The position numbers and the translations under genes were made by a program. Below, piece by piece: positions 31,902 through 40,880 of a DNA stretch of 64,000 bases. The first letter of the stretch is position 1, and each line of letters opens with the position of its first letter. Source of the stretch: a virus. The stretch is from positions 1 to 64,000 of the IMG/VR virus record IMGVR_UViG_3300017991_000104; one strand, 5' to 3'. Below the pieces are notes generated by a model that worked only from the letters and a program-made list of their open reading frames with translations, was not told the origin of the DNA and did not search any database.

Positions 31902-33023
31902 GTGAACATTCTCTTTATAGGTCCATACCGACAAGCTGATGGATGGGGTGAGGCTGCACGGAGCTATCTTCGTGCACTGATACGCACCACTCATAACATA
32001 GCGGCACGACCAGTCTACATGGGAAGTACTATACATACCCCTGGTCCAGACATTCTTGACCTTGAGGATATAGAGTGCTCAGAATATGATGTAGTTATAC
32101 AGAATGTATTGCCACACATGCTGACTCGTGTTGAGGGGGCTAAAAACATTGGCCTGTTCTACCTGGAAACTAAGAACATTGATTGGACGCCGTGGCCAGA
32201 TGCCTGTTCTTCGATGGATGAAATCTGGGTGTCTAGTGTTGATGAGTGCAAGGTGCTTGAGAATGCGGGAGTCTCGGTACCTGTCCATAGTATGCCCATT
32301 CCGGTAGATGTGGATAAGTATAGGAGTGTAGATTACACACGGTTTCCATTGTCTAAGCTGGACAACCACTTCAATATCTACTTCATCGGTGAGTTTATTC
32401 CACGGAAGAATATCCATGCACTGTTGGTAGCATTCCATCGCGAGTTTACTAACGATGAGCCGGTCAACTTAGTCATCAAGACATACCTTGGGAATATGCA
32501 CCCTCAGGTGTTATTGCAACAGGTGAATCAGCAGTTCCTTGACATTAAAAAGATACTGCGAATTTACCCTGACCCAAATATGTATAGACAAGAGATTGTG
32601 GTTGTCGATAGACTGTCCACGGAAGACCTGATGGGCTTACATAGGGCGTGTCAGTTGTTCGTCATGCCATCTCGCGGAGAAGCATGCTGTCAACCACTGC
32701 TTGATGCTATCGGTATGGGTAACCGTGCCCTGGTGACCGAAGGTACAAGCATGGAGTCTATTGTTCATAGCTGTCTCAATCGTGGCCCCTACCTGATTAA
32801 GGCCCACGAGACTCCCGTGTACAGTAAGCAAGCTCCGCTACCCTTCATTTACACTGGGCGTGAGACTTGGATGGAGGTTGACTTGCTCAACTTACAGCGT
32901 AGGCTCCGCACCCACTTTAATGAGTGGAAGAAAGACCCAGATAAGTATTGGGCTGATACTGTTAACCGTGTTGACTTCCTAAGCTATGATAGCATCGCAG
33001 AAAAGATGAGGGGTGTACTATGA
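31902..33023 (+). CDS. Glycosyltransferase (GT4-like)
   Basis: 373 residues from a GTG start directly after GGAGGT; the earlier ATG at 31872 lies before that site. N-terminal NILFIGPYRQADGWGEAAR is a typical GT-B start. The middle has NIYFIGEFIPRKNI (GT4-like strand) and the C-terminal half FVMPSRGEACCQPLLDAIG, corresponding to the E-x7-E donor-binding motif. The donor and acceptor are unknown. Part of the 28-39 kb glycan module. Confidence 0.8.
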   Translation: MNILFIGPYRQADGWGEAARSYLRALIRTTHNIAARPVYMGSTIHTPGPDILDLEDIECSEYDVVIQNVLPHMLTRVEGAKNIGLFYLETKNIDWTPWPDACSSMDEIWVSSVDECKVLENAGVSVPVHSMPIPVDVDKYRSVDYTRFPLSKLDNHFNIYFIGEFIPRKNIHALLVAFHREFTNDEPVNLVIKTYLGNMHPQVLLQQVNQQFLDIKKILRIYPDPNMYRQEIVVVDRLSTEDLMGLHRACQLFVMPSRGEACCQPLLDAIGMGNRALVTEGTSMESIVHSCLNRGPYLIKAHETPVYSKQAPLPFIYTGRETWMEVDLLNLQRRLRTHFNEWKKDPDKYWADTVNRVDFLSYDSIAEKMRGVL

Positions 33024-33292
33024 TAGACCCAGTTATCACACTGGCCCTGATAGTTTATTTTACAACAGCCATATGGTCTTATAAAATATTTCGCCACGTG
33101 TTGAAAAATCATCCAGACAATCCAAGCTGGAACCGTCAGGATAGAGTTTTATCAATAGTATTGGCTACAGGTGGCCCACTGTCGTTCATCTCTATGATAA
33201 TTGTGTTTATTGCAGTGAAAATCTACGAATGGCATCAGGCCACAGACTGGACTGAGTGGAGAGATTTCTGGAATGAGGAGGTTGATTGGTGA
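33020..33292 (+). CDS. Two-span membrane protein, 90 aa
   Basis: Hydrophobic segments at about 5-22 (VITLALIVYFTTAIWSY) and 50-72 (ATGGPLSFISMIIVFIAV), Trp-rich C-terminus. ATGA overlap before, GTGA overlap after. Could anchor the glycosyltransferases to the membrane, but this is a guess. Confidence 0.6.
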   Translation: MIDPVITLALIVYFTTAIWSYKIFRHVLKNHPDNPSWNRQDRVLSIVLATGGPLSFISMIIVFIAVKIYEWHQATDWTEWRDFWNEEVDW

Positions 33293-34239
33293 GTATCACA
33301 ATCCACAACATAGTACGTCGTGCAAAGACGCACTCTGCATACAACATCCTGTGTTTTCCGCACGATGGCTTCTTTGAGAGGATGCTTTGTCAGGCTTTCC
33401 CCGAACACCATTTCTATGGGATAAAGGAAACCAGTCAGTATCCATGGAATACACAGGCACTGCCACCAGAGGCTAACTTTCATCTGCTGCCACCGGCTAA
33501 TGACTTTGTTCCTCCACACGTGGACTTCGACTTTATCCTGTGCAATAATCATGCTACACAATGGGATAATGCGAGGCGACTTGCTAGCGAAATGCATCTC
33601 CCGATTGTGCTGATGGAACATATGCTGATGCCACCTTCTCTCAAGCCTGAGGAGGTCTTTCTGTGGAATAAGAATAACAAGCCGTGCGTGAGAGTATTCA
33701 CAGACCAACGGGCTTTGGAGCAGTGGGGCACTGGCAAGGTAGTCCCATATGGTATTCCAGACTACGAATGGATGGATAAGAAGGACCAGATAGCTATCAG
33801 CGGTGACTTTGTTCGCAATGAGATTCCGCTGCTGCAAGAGTTGTCCAAGCAAATCTCCATTCCTATGAAATTTGTGGGGCATAGTCCAGACGTTTCGCCT
33901 ATAATAACTTCACCGAACGAGTTGGAGTGGGCTATTGGTCAGAGTCGGATATTCCTCAACATTAAGGAAGCAGTCTACGTTCCTATCATGCTTTTGGAAG
34001 CTATGGCACGTGGCTGCACAGTGATAACAACGGCATCACCATTATTGGATGATATTGTTATTCACGGGAAAACTGGGTACATTATCAAATCACTGCCTGA
34101 GCTAAAACAGTATCTTAACAAGCCCAGCCTGGGCGAAGAGGCTGCGGCCTTTGTTAAGAAGCTGTTCAACTTCAAGTCTTTCGTAGCAGCTTGGGCTCCC
34201 ATCTTTAACAAAGCAGCAACCGAGGTATATACCCGATGA
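33289..34239 (+). CDS. Glycosyltransferase (GT-B type)
   Basis: 316 residues; the GTG start overlaps the previous stop and follows GAGGAGG. The C-terminal half has IFLNIKEAVYVPIMLLEAMARGC, the E-x7-E-like donor loop, and a following GKTGYIIKSLPEL. The N-terminal acceptor domain is divergent. Sugar specificity unknown. Confidence 0.75.
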   Translation: MSITIHNIVRRAKTHSAYNILCFPHDGFFERMLCQAFPEHHFYGIKETSQYPWNTQALPPEANFHLLPPANDFVPPHVDFDFILCNNHATQWDNARRLASEMHLPIVLMEHMLMPPSLKPEEVFLWNKNNKPCVRVFTDQRALEQWGTGKVVPYGIPDYEWMDKKDQIAISGDFVRNEIPLLQELSKQISIPMKFVGHSPDVSPIITSPNELEWAIGQSRIFLNIKEAVYVPIMLLEAMARGCTVITTASPLLDDIVIHGKTGYIIKSLPELKQYLNKPSLGEEAAAFVKKLFNFKSFVAAWAPIFNKAATEVYTR

Positions 34240-34646
34240 AGATTAAACTCATTCTGGAACGTAAGCAAGGTGTACAGTATAGTGGCACGGTGTTCACAGT
34301 CAATGAGCTGATGCAGTTAGATAATAGCTGCTGTGAAGAGATTGACATGGGTGATGTTGCTGACTATGTTGTGGAACGAGATAAGTTTCTCGACGCTGTA
34401 GCACAGAAACTGGTCTATGGTGGTACCCTTATCATGAGTGGCACCGACCTTACCAGTGTCTCACGTGCGTACTATGTCAAGGAGATGGCACTGGGTGATG
34501 CGGTAAAGAAGTTGTATGGTGGGCGACACTCGATTTCCAGCTACCTCGATATGTACAACTGGTTTAATAGCAAGGGTCTGGCTGTGATTAGGACTGAGCG
34601 GATTAAACATGAGTATAGCTTTGTGGTGGAGAGGCCGAGTCCATGA
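34236..34646 (+). CDS. Hypothetical protein, methyltransferase-remnant-like, 136 aa
   Basis: Contains EEIDMGDVADYV and KLVYGGTLIMSGTDL, which resemble the later strands of a class I SAM methyltransferase, but no SAM-binding glycine motif is present. Such truncated methyltransferase-like proteins accompany glycan genes in phages. Could be catalytically inactive. Overlaps neighbours on both sides. Confidence 0.45.
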   Translation: MKIKLILERKQGVQYSGTVFTVNELMQLDNSCCEEIDMGDVADYVVERDKFLDAVAQKLVYGGTLIMSGTDLTSVSRAYYVKEMALGDAVKKLYGGRHSISSYLDMYNWFNSKGLAVIRTERIKHEYSFVVERPSP

Positions 34647-34915
34647 GAGAGTGGAAGAAGTGGGAAGTGCTTTATAAACCACAGTTCAAGATAGAGCCTA
34701 CCGATGGAAAGGGTACGTCCCTTGCTAACCAGTGGTACAGGAATGAACAGGGGATTTGCGGTACTCAGGACTGTGGCAATCCCATTGATGATGAGTCGGA
34801 GGATTTCTGTGGCTCTGTTAGGTGTGCAAAGTGTGCGGCCAGTTTTCATAAAGTAATCGAGGATTTGAGAATACGGATTGATGAGGACATACTTAGGAGA
34901 CTAAACTATGGATGA
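34643..34915 (+). CDS. Small zinc-binding protein, 90 aa
   Basis: CGTQDCGNP and CGSVRCAKCAASF (about 39-65) give four or five Cys that could bind zinc. Helical C-terminus. ATGA overlap with the previous gene. Unknown function. Confidence 0.55.
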   Translation: MREWKKWEVLYKPQFKIEPTDGKGTSLANQWYRNEQGICGTQDCGNPIDDESEDFCGSVRCAKCAASFHKVIEDLRIRIDEDILRRLNYG

Positions 34916-35175
34916 ATACCTAGTCATCAGAGTAAACCTAGACTACGACTATGTGGAAAGCGTCGAATTCGTAGAGAGATTTCAGACCGAAGAGGATGCT
35001 AACGAGTATCTTCAAAAGATACATAACACATGGCTACAGTGGTGTGATAGGTGGCACATGGCTACAGTGGTGTGATAGGTGGCATAAGGCTAAAGGTGGG
35101 GAGTCGTTTGATGAACCTGCACCACCGGCCATCAGTGACTTGAGAGTATTATTCGTTCCTATGAGAGGACTATAA
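34908..35175 (+). pseudogene. Small gene frameshifted by a 28-bp tandem duplication
   Basis: As it stands the ORF runs from 34908 to a stop at 35075 (55 aa). If one 28-bp repeat copy is removed, the frame continues to a stop at 35175, giving 79 residues and ending one base before the next ATG. This is the normal spacing for this genome. The downstream part (SDLRVLFVPMRGL) then reads as coherent protein. Either a recent mutation or an assembly artefact. Function unknown. Confidence 0.8.
35028..35083 (+). repeat. Perfect 28-bp tandem direct repeat
   Basis: Identical units at 35028-35055 and 35056-35083. Length is not a multiple of three, so it shifts the reading frame of the gene it lies in. 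Confidence 0.97.
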
Positions 35176-35176
35176 C

Positions 35177-35947
35177 ATGATAAGTACGGTACACACATCG
35201 TGTAAGGATTGTATCTGGGCTGAGTATGACGAGGTTACTCAGATTGGGTGCGAGCGTAAGCAGTTGGAGAAATTCCTGGCCCATGAGGTCGAGGTTATAG
35301 AAGTATATGACGAAGAGAAGGAATTCTATGTTATCAACAATCGACGATGTAAGTGTCATCGCACTCAGGCGTGGCGTGATGCTGTAGCTAAGTCTGAATG
35401 GACAGAGGATGATGAGCTTGAGGCCGAGATGGACCTGCAATATCAGGCTGTCATCTTTAGTAATGATTCGATTGAAGACCTTAAAACAACTGTAGATAGC
35501 ATCTCCAAGCAGTCGGTTCGCCCAAATCACATCAGCGTGATAATCAAGAATCCGCTCATCAAGCCTACCTCCATCCGCGATGTCCTTGACTCATGTGGTA
35601 TCCCATGGAAGATTAAGGCGGTTGCTAGTGCTTACAGTGACAATAAGGCACTGGATGAGCTTATCATGTTCTGCAACTCGTCCTTCTACAGTGTTTTCCG
35701 TGCTGGATGTAAAGTACCGGACGACACATTTGAGCAACTCACCAAGATGGTCAATGACGACCTCCTGCAATTCCCGCTGATTGCCCCTACCAAGGCTGGC
35801 AACGGCATGGTTGTCCCACTTCAAGTGCATAAGGCACTCGGTGGACAGGGAGAGAATGGTCTGCGGCTCAAGATTGAAACGCAATGTCCCGACGACGCCA
35901 AGCACATCAAGAGGATTACTGAGCTATGCAGCAACTTCCCCGAGTAA
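35177..35947 (+). CDS. GT2-like glycosyltransferase domain protein, 256 aa
   Basis: The N-terminal 90 residues are Cys-containing (SCKDCIWAEYDE...RCKCH). Then QAVIFSNDSIEDLKTTVDSI resembles the first strand and helix of a GT-A family 2 transferase, followed by FRAGCKVPDDTFEQL, comparable to the acceptor-side segment. A canonical DxD is not obvious. Overlaps the next GT2-like gene by 22 bases. Activity uncertain. Confidence 0.6.
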   Translation: MISTVHTSCKDCIWAEYDEVTQIGCERKQLEKFLAHEVEVIEVYDEEKEFYVINNRRCKCHRTQAWRDAVAKSEWTEDDELEAEMDLQYQAVIFSNDSIEDLKTTVDSISKQSVRPNHISVIIKNPLIKPTSIRDVLDSCGIPWKIKAVASAYSDNKALDELIMFCNSSFYSVFRAGCKVPDDTFEQLTKMVNDDLLQFPLIAPTKAGNGMVVPLQVHKALGGQGENGLRLKIETQCPDDAKHIKRITELCSNFPE

Positions 35948-36438
35948 TCACGTTCCACGGCGATGAGAATAAGGTCCATGAGGGCGAGGGTTCGGCCCCT
36001 GCCCTTTTCAACCGCATCATCCAAGAAGTAGAGGCCGACGCATATGGTTTCTACTCCGAGAATGATACTGTGTACGAGGGCTTTCTTCCAGAGTCTACCT
36101 TCAAGACTGTACGTCGTATCTTCAAGGAATATCCACGGTTCGGTGGTGTGTATGGAGATACAATGATACACGATGGGCAGCGAGAGATTGCCCAGTATGG
36201 TAGGGACTTCATTCCGAACATGCAACATGTGGTCAATGTACCGCTGTTCATAGACAAGCGTCACAGGGAGGTGAGGTTCAACGAGGAGCTACAGAACCTA
36301 TACTTCTTTGATGTGCTACGTCGCTATCCAATGGTGGTGTGGTACCATATCCCAGAAGTGATTGCGGTCACCAAGATGGTGGAGTTCGACAGTTCACATG
36401 ATATGAGGATACTTCAAGGTGAGCAACGCAAGGCGTAA
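35926..36438 (+). CDS. GT2-like glycosyltransferase fragment, 170 aa
   Basis: YGFYSENDTVYEGFLPESTF resembles the metal-binding strand of a GT-A fold, with SEND in the DxD position. FGGVYGDTMI follows, as in phage GT2 proteins. Too short for a full GT-A enzyme (usually 220 or more), so it may pair with the preceding protein or be a reduced form. Confidence 0.55.
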   Translation: MQQLPRVITFHGDENKVHEGEGSAPALFNRIIQEVEADAYGFYSENDTVYEGFLPESTFKTVRRIFKEYPRFGGVYGDTMIHDGQREIAQYGRDFIPNMQHVVNVPLFIDKRHREVRFNEELQNLYFFDVLRRYPMVVWYHIPEVIAVTKMVEFDSSHDMRILQGEQRKA

Positions 36439-37150
36439 CGTAGCCCCTATTTTTCAGAAGGCTCGACCACTACAAGGTCGTAAGTATAGCATCATCATCC
36501 CTGCGGCTGGTGAAGGTGTGCGTATGAAGTCCTATGGGCCTAAACCGCTCATCAAGATTACTCCGAATCGCACTATCATTCAACACCAGTTAGATATCAT
36601 AGCTGGTATGTTTGGGAAGTATGAGGTTATCCTGGTGGCTGGCTACGAAGCCTGTCGCGTGATGAACCAAATGCCACCTGATGTTGTCTGCGTTGAGAAC
36701 GAGATGTATGCAGAGACTAATGTCCTACGTAGCATCGGGATGGGGCTAAGAGCAGCTACCACCGATAGTGTCTTAATAGTTTATGGCGACTTGGTGTTTA
36801 ACACGGAGGCACTACAGTACAAGTTCAAAGATGAGTCTACTGTGATTATCGCCCCAAGTACCATGACAGACAATGAAGTTGGTTGCACTATCTCCAACGA
36901 TGGTATCATAGAGAATGTGATGTACGACCTACCTAATAAGTGGGCACAGATTGCCTACTTCACTGGGCGTGAGCTACAACTGCTCAAGAACATTGCCTGG
37001 GCAGAAGGTAAGGAAAAGCTATTTGGCTTTGAGGCATTGAACTTCATCATCGAGCATGGAGGTAAGCTACATGCGGTGATGCCAACGGGTATCAAGGTCA
37101 ATGACATGGACTCTTCCAAGGACTTAAAGACAGTGAAAGGAATATTATGA
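36419..37150 (+). CDS. Sugar-1-phosphate nucleotidyltransferase-like protein
   Basis: 243 residues from GTG behind CAAGG. IIIPAAGEGVRMKSYGPKPLIKI (about 25-47) is the signature loop of NTP-transferases (GxGxRM...PKP). IVYGDLVFNTEAL gives the metal-binding Asp, and the end has KVNDMDSSKDL. It would activate a sugar phosphate for the neighbouring glycosyltransferases. Nucleotide and sugar are unknown. Confidence 0.85.
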   Translation: MSNARRNVAPIFQKARPLQGRKYSIIIPAAGEGVRMKSYGPKPLIKITPNRTIIQHQLDIIAGMFGKYEVILVAGYEACRVMNQMPPDVVCVENEMYAETNVLRSIGMGLRAATTDSVLIVYGDLVFNTEALQYKFKDESTVIIAPSTMTDNEVGCTISNDGIIENVMYDLPNKWAQIAYFTGRELQLLKNIAWAEGKEKLFGFEALNFIIEHGGKLHAVMPTGIKVNDMDSSKDLKTVKGIL

Positions 37151-37506
37151 GTCATCTTGTAGACCAAGCTAGCGATGAGTTGGCGAAACGGTTTGAAGAC
37201 ATCTTGTCATACCGTAAAGGGGAAGAGGTAATACACTCAATGGTAGCTTATGATGAGTCGCTTATGAGACAGGGTCGTCTTGGATGGTGGTTCAAGCTAT
37301 GGTTCAACAGTCCTAACACAATAAGTCAGGACGCTAACAGCACCATTATAGAAGAAGAGGGTGGGGCTGTTGATATTAGCATTACTGCTCTTTTGAAAAG
37401 CTGGAATCATGATATACGCTTTAGTGCAATCGACATACTAGTTGATTTTGAGGAGCATTTCAGAGGATTTATGAGTCGACGCCTAACCGAAGAGGCTTCC
37501 AAATGA
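37147..37506 (+). CDS. Hypothetical protein, 119 aa
   Basis: Unrecognised; aromatic cluster GRLGWWFKLWFNSP near residue 43, otherwise helical. Overlaps neighbours by 4 bases on each side within the glycan module. Confidence 0.6.
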   Translation: MSHLVDQASDELAKRFEDILSYRKGEEVIHSMVAYDESLMRQGRLGWWFKLWFNSPNTISQDANSTIIEEEGGAVDISITALLKSWNHDIRFSAIDILVDFEEHFRGFMSRRLTEEASK

Positions 37507-38249
37507 AAATAGTAATCTCACATAAGCCAGGACAACCAATCTGGGATGGTGTAGCAGGTGCACTGTCTACCCTGGGTCACGAGGTCGTCGCATGGCAACC
37601 TAAGGTGAAACCTGTCAATGATATGGCTGTGGAAATATCACCAGATATGCTCATCATTGAGCCTGATGATGTGACGCACAGCTTTCCGGCTGCACTCGAC
37701 CGCTGCGATGCCAAGTTGGTGATGATGGGGGTTGGCAGTTGGGATGAGTTAACACCAGACTTATTCTGTGTGACTCATCATACACCTGAAACCATACTTA
37801 AGAACCTGGATAGTCCCTGGGTGAGAATGACTCACTGTGCTGACTTAGCTCACTTTCCAATTGTGGACGGTGATGAACGCTACATGTCGGATGTACTATG
37901 TATTGTAGACCGTCCAATTGGTATAGAACAAATGGATGTCTTGTACAACCATATTGTAGATGGTGAGCGTGTTTTCGTTGTGGGTGAGTTCCGAGTACCC
38001 ATGCCTCAGTATCTTGGCCAAGTCACAACTCGGGAAACATCACTCTTAATGGCATCGACAAAGTTGGGAATCTGCTTCGACGAACAACATCCACATGACT
38101 ATGCCATCCGCGATACCCCCGTACACTCATCTGTCCCACCTGAACAGCTTAACCTTAGGGAAACTTATTACCATCGGGTAGCGGAAATCTTCGGTGTCCT
38201 GGGGTACGAAAAAGAGTCACAGAAAGCCATGGAGAAAGTGCCACAATGA
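37503..38249 (+). CDS. Putative GT-B-type glycosyltransferase-like protein, 248 aa
   Basis: Opens MKIVISHKPGQPIWDGVAGALSTLGHEV, a Rossmann-like start as in GT-B or CgeB-type proteins. The later STKLGICFDEQHPHDYAIRDTPVHSS is comparable to the end of CgeB-like transferases. The catalytic motif is weak. Likely a member of the glycan pathway. Confidence 0.55.
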   Translation: MKIVISHKPGQPIWDGVAGALSTLGHEVVAWQPKVKPVNDMAVEISPDMLIIEPDDVTHSFPAALDRCDAKLVMMGVGSWDELTPDLFCVTHHTPETILKNLDSPWVRMTHCADLAHFPIVDGDERYMSDVLCIVDRPIGIEQMDVLYNHIVDGERVFVVGEFRVPMPQYLGQVTTRETSLLMASTKLGICFDEQHPHDYAIRDTPVHSSVPPEQLNLRETYYHRVAEIFGVLGYEKESQKAMEKVPQ

Positions 38250-38704
38250 GTCAGTTTGGTGTTTTAATAAAAGACCTAGTGCCATCACAGCATAATATTT
38301 TAATGGTGTCCTGCCTCAATCGCGTGGTGGACGAGGCACCGCATTTGAACCCTGTCCTCTTCACTGAGAATCCAGGGTTACCAACCGAGATAGCACGATT
38401 CCCCATCATGGGTATGATTGAGGCGTGGGGCTTCCGTGGGAAGCTAATCGCCACTGACTTGGAAACGGCATTTATTTTGAAGAAGCTGCCGTGTGCATCC
38501 GAAAAGTTCTTCTATGTGTGGGACTTGGAGTGGTTGTTCGCTCCTTCCTCTCGCTATGGATTGATGCATGCCGCATACTATGACAGTAACACCATCGTGC
38601 GTAGTGAACACCACGAGAAACTGATGACTAAGTGTTGGAAGCAACCCTACGCTATTCTAAAGGACTATGACCACAATGAGCTTATCAAAATCGTTACTCA
38701 GTAG
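38246..38704 (+). CDS. Hypothetical glycan-module protein, 152 aa
   Basis: IATDLETAFILKKL and KFFYVWDLEWL are patterns found in small phage proteins next to glycosyltransferases, where they look like half of a GT-B fold. It could act as partner of the preceding protein. No catalytic motif seen. Confidence 0.55.
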   Translation: MSQFGVLIKDLVPSQHNILMVSCLNRVVDEAPHLNPVLFTENPGLPTEIARFPIMGMIEAWGFRGKLIATDLETAFILKKLPCASEKFFYVWDLEWLFAPSSRYGLMHAAYYDSNTIVRSEHHEKLMTKCWKQPYAILKDYDHNELIKIVTQ

Positions 38705-39503
38705 AGCTAAGAAGTATCTGACGCTGGATGATACTGGTAAAGCTAAGTTCCTGCGTGAAGCATACGAAGAATGCCAGCATAGCATTCCAGAAATTGCCGA
38801 AGCATGTGGGACATACAATAACAAGATTCGGCGTGACCTCAAACGGTTCGGGATTCACATCCGCTCTCGTAGTGAGGCTCAGAAGTTAGCCCTGGCTAGT
38901 GGGCGGCATGAGCATCCGACTCAGGACAAGGGCCATACGGAAGAGTCCAAGATTAAGATGAGTGAGAAAATGTCGGAGGTCTATGACAATCTCAGTGATG
39001 CGGCAAAGAAAGAAAGGTCCGAGGCTGGCAAGGAACAGTGGAATCGCAAGTCTAAGGCCGAAAAGGAACTGTTCATTAAGACTGGGCAGGAGCATATACG
39101 CGAGGCCGCGAAGCACGGGTCTAAGCTGGAACGGTTTCTCCACAAGGAACTGTTGAAGGCTGGCTATCAGGTGAGTTGTCACGAAGTCCATATGGTGAAG
39201 AATCAGCGGCTTCATATTGACCTGTACGTGAAGGATTTGGCGACCATCATTGAGGTTGATGGGCCATCTCATGAACGTAATGTGTGGGGCACAAAGGAAC
39301 TCACACAGACTAAAACGGCAGATGCCGAGAAGGATGCCCTGGTGCTGAACCTGGGTATGGTTCTCATACGAGTGAAACAGACTAAGTCGTTGTCGGCTAA
39401 GTTTAAGCGTGATGTGCTGGCAGAGTTGCTGGCTACTTTGGAAAGAGTGAAAACCAAGCGGCCCCGAGGGGATAACCGCTACATTGTACTGGGAGATAAG
39501 TAA
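38676..39503 (+). CDS. Free-standing homing-type endonuclease (Vsr-like with HTH/NUMOD3)
   Basis: 275 residues; ATG at 38676 preferred over 38667, which is only 2 bases from AGGA. N-terminus has a helix-turn-helix (IPEIAEACGTYNNKIRRDLKRFG). NUMOD3-like segments (HTEESKIKMSEKM) follow. The C-terminal nuclease has KLERFLHKEL, HIDLYVKD and TIIEVDGPSH, the Vsr/DUF559 EDxHD-type core. NUMOD3 plus this nuclease is characteristic of selfish phage endonucleases. No obvious intron lies beside it. Confidence 0.75.
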   Translation: MSLSKSLLSRAKKYLTLDDTGKAKFLREAYEECQHSIPEIAEACGTYNNKIRRDLKRFGIHIRSRSEAQKLALASGRHEHPTQDKGHTEESKIKMSEKMSEVYDNLSDAAKKERSEAGKEQWNRKSKAEKELFIKTGQEHIREAAKHGSKLERFLHKELLKAGYQVSCHEVHMVKNQRLHIDLYVKDLATIIEVDGPSHERNVWGTKELTQTKTADAEKDALVLNLGMVLIRVKQTKSLSAKFKRDVLAELLATLERVKTKRPRGDNRYIVLGDK

Positions 39504-40447
39504 TGGCTGAAACAGTTGCTAAGTTACGTGACAAGTTAGTAGCCCTGGGCATGCCCCGAGAAAAGGCGAATAAAGTCAAGGGGAAGGCCAATGTCATTGA
39601 GGCTCTTGAGAAACTACAAAACGAGAAGGTTGTAGAATCCCGTAAGGATATGATTGAACAAGAAGCTCTTGTGTCAAACTTTGAAGACTCATTAGAGGGC
39701 GACGACGATGAGCCTATCGTCCTTGAGGATATGTTTGAAGCTGTCTCGGATACCCCGGCAGAGGAAACTGATGATGAGCCGCCCATGGGTGTTGAGCATC
39801 CTCGGTGGACAGAGCATGTGCTGAACTCGCTCTGTGACGATGAGAAGTACGACGAGAAGACTCCTGTGGTTAATGGGTTGCGTCGTATAGTTGAATCTCA
39901 GGTGGGCGAAATTGTCGAATCCGACAGTGACCTGATGGCATGCTCCCATGATAAGCTAGCTGTGGTGAAGCATACGATATCTGTGGCGTGGAACTTTGAC
40001 AAGCAGGACATTCGCGTATTCTCAAGCATAGCCAGTGCCACACCCTCGAATGCTGGCGAGTACATTGACTATCTCTTTGCCGCAGCAGACACGATGGCAG
40101 AGAGTCGTGCACTCAAAAGACTTCTGAAATTAAATAAGATTTTAGTAGCAGAAGAGGCTAGCAAGGGGTATAATAATGTAGAGCCCGCGTTTACTGACGC
40201 AGTAAGCGATGGTGCTAATGATGGACAGTTGGCAGTATTAGAAACCTTGTGTGGTGACCCGAAACGGGGATTGGATATTAACATTAACAAGTTGATTGAA
40301 GCCGAAATCGGCAGTCCTAAACCCGCCGCAGACCTCTCTGGTGCTAATGTCGCTAGCTTGATTCAAGCAGTGTCTAAATTACAGGGTGAACCCGATAACA
40401 TCCCCGAAGAGTTGCGGGGATACGACTCTAGTTGGAGGACTAAGTAA
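39503..40447 (+). CDS. HeH/SAP-like domain protein, possible ssDNA-annealing protein, 314 aa
   Basis: N-terminal VAKLRDKLVALGMPREKANKVKGKANVIEAL is a helix-extended-helix DNA-binding type motif like that at 9041. An acidic linker follows. The middle (PVVNGLRRIVESQVGEIVES...AADTMAESRALKRLL) has the general pattern of Rad52-superfamily annealing proteins, including a repeated-helix ending of the R.xE.RALxRxL kind. Assignment is tentative. It could equally be an unrelated recombination accessory. Confidence 0.5.
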   Translation: MAETVAKLRDKLVALGMPREKANKVKGKANVIEALEKLQNEKVVESRKDMIEQEALVSNFEDSLEGDDDEPIVLEDMFEAVSDTPAEETDDEPPMGVEHPRWTEHVLNSLCDDEKYDEKTPVVNGLRRIVESQVGEIVESDSDLMACSHDKLAVVKHTISVAWNFDKQDIRVFSSIASATPSNAGEYIDYLFAAADTMAESRALKRLLKLNKILVAEEASKGYNNVEPAFTDAVSDGANDGQLAVLETLCGDPKRGLDININKLIEAEIGSPKPAADLSGANVASLIQAVSKLQGEPDNIPEELRGYDSSWRTK

Positions 40448-40827
40448 TGTTGAAAGCTCAAAAGAAAGTGAACTCATCCGTCATCGTCGAAGCAGAAGGT
40501 GACAACATTGTTGAATTGTGGGAGGAGTTAGCAAAGCTCCAAGAGGTTTTTGAAGAAGCTAGCTGCGGCTGCTGCTCCAAGACTAATCTGCGTTTCGTAG
40601 TCCGTCAGAATGCTGACGAAGATAAGTTCTACGAACTGCACTGCAAGGACTGTTATGCCCGACTCGTATTTGGTGCTACCAAAAAGGGCAAAGGTCTGTA
40701 TCCTAAACGTCGATGGGACGCTCTCTCGGATAGCGAGAAGAAGAACCGAGCCGACCAAGAAGATGACTGCAAGAATGGTTATCTTCCCAACCGTGGTTGG
40801 TACAAGTGGGTGAAGAAGGAAGACTAA
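40447..40827 (+). CDS. Conserved phage zinc-ribbon protein, 126 aa
   Basis: CGCCSKTNLRFVVRQN (about 40-55) and ELHCKDCYARLVFG (about 68-81) form a two-CxxC zinc ribbon, then GKGLYPKRRW and a C-terminal GWYKW. This arrangement occurs in many phage genomes without assigned function. TAATG start. Confidence 0.65.
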   Translation: MLKAQKKVNSSVIVEAEGDNIVELWEELAKLQEVFEEASCGCCSKTNLRFVVRQNADEDKFYELHCKDCYARLVFGATKKGKGLYPKRRWDALSDSEKKNRADQEDDCKNGYLPNRGWYKWVKKED

Positions 40828-40880
40828 GGTGTAGTCACCACACCTGTTTGGTGACATTAAGTTTTAGGAGGTAGAACCCT

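Noticed and set aside
40169-40175. GGGGTATAAT inside the gene at 39503
   Set aside because: Coding sequence, no supporting -35; recorded only because it resembles the tRNA promoter core.
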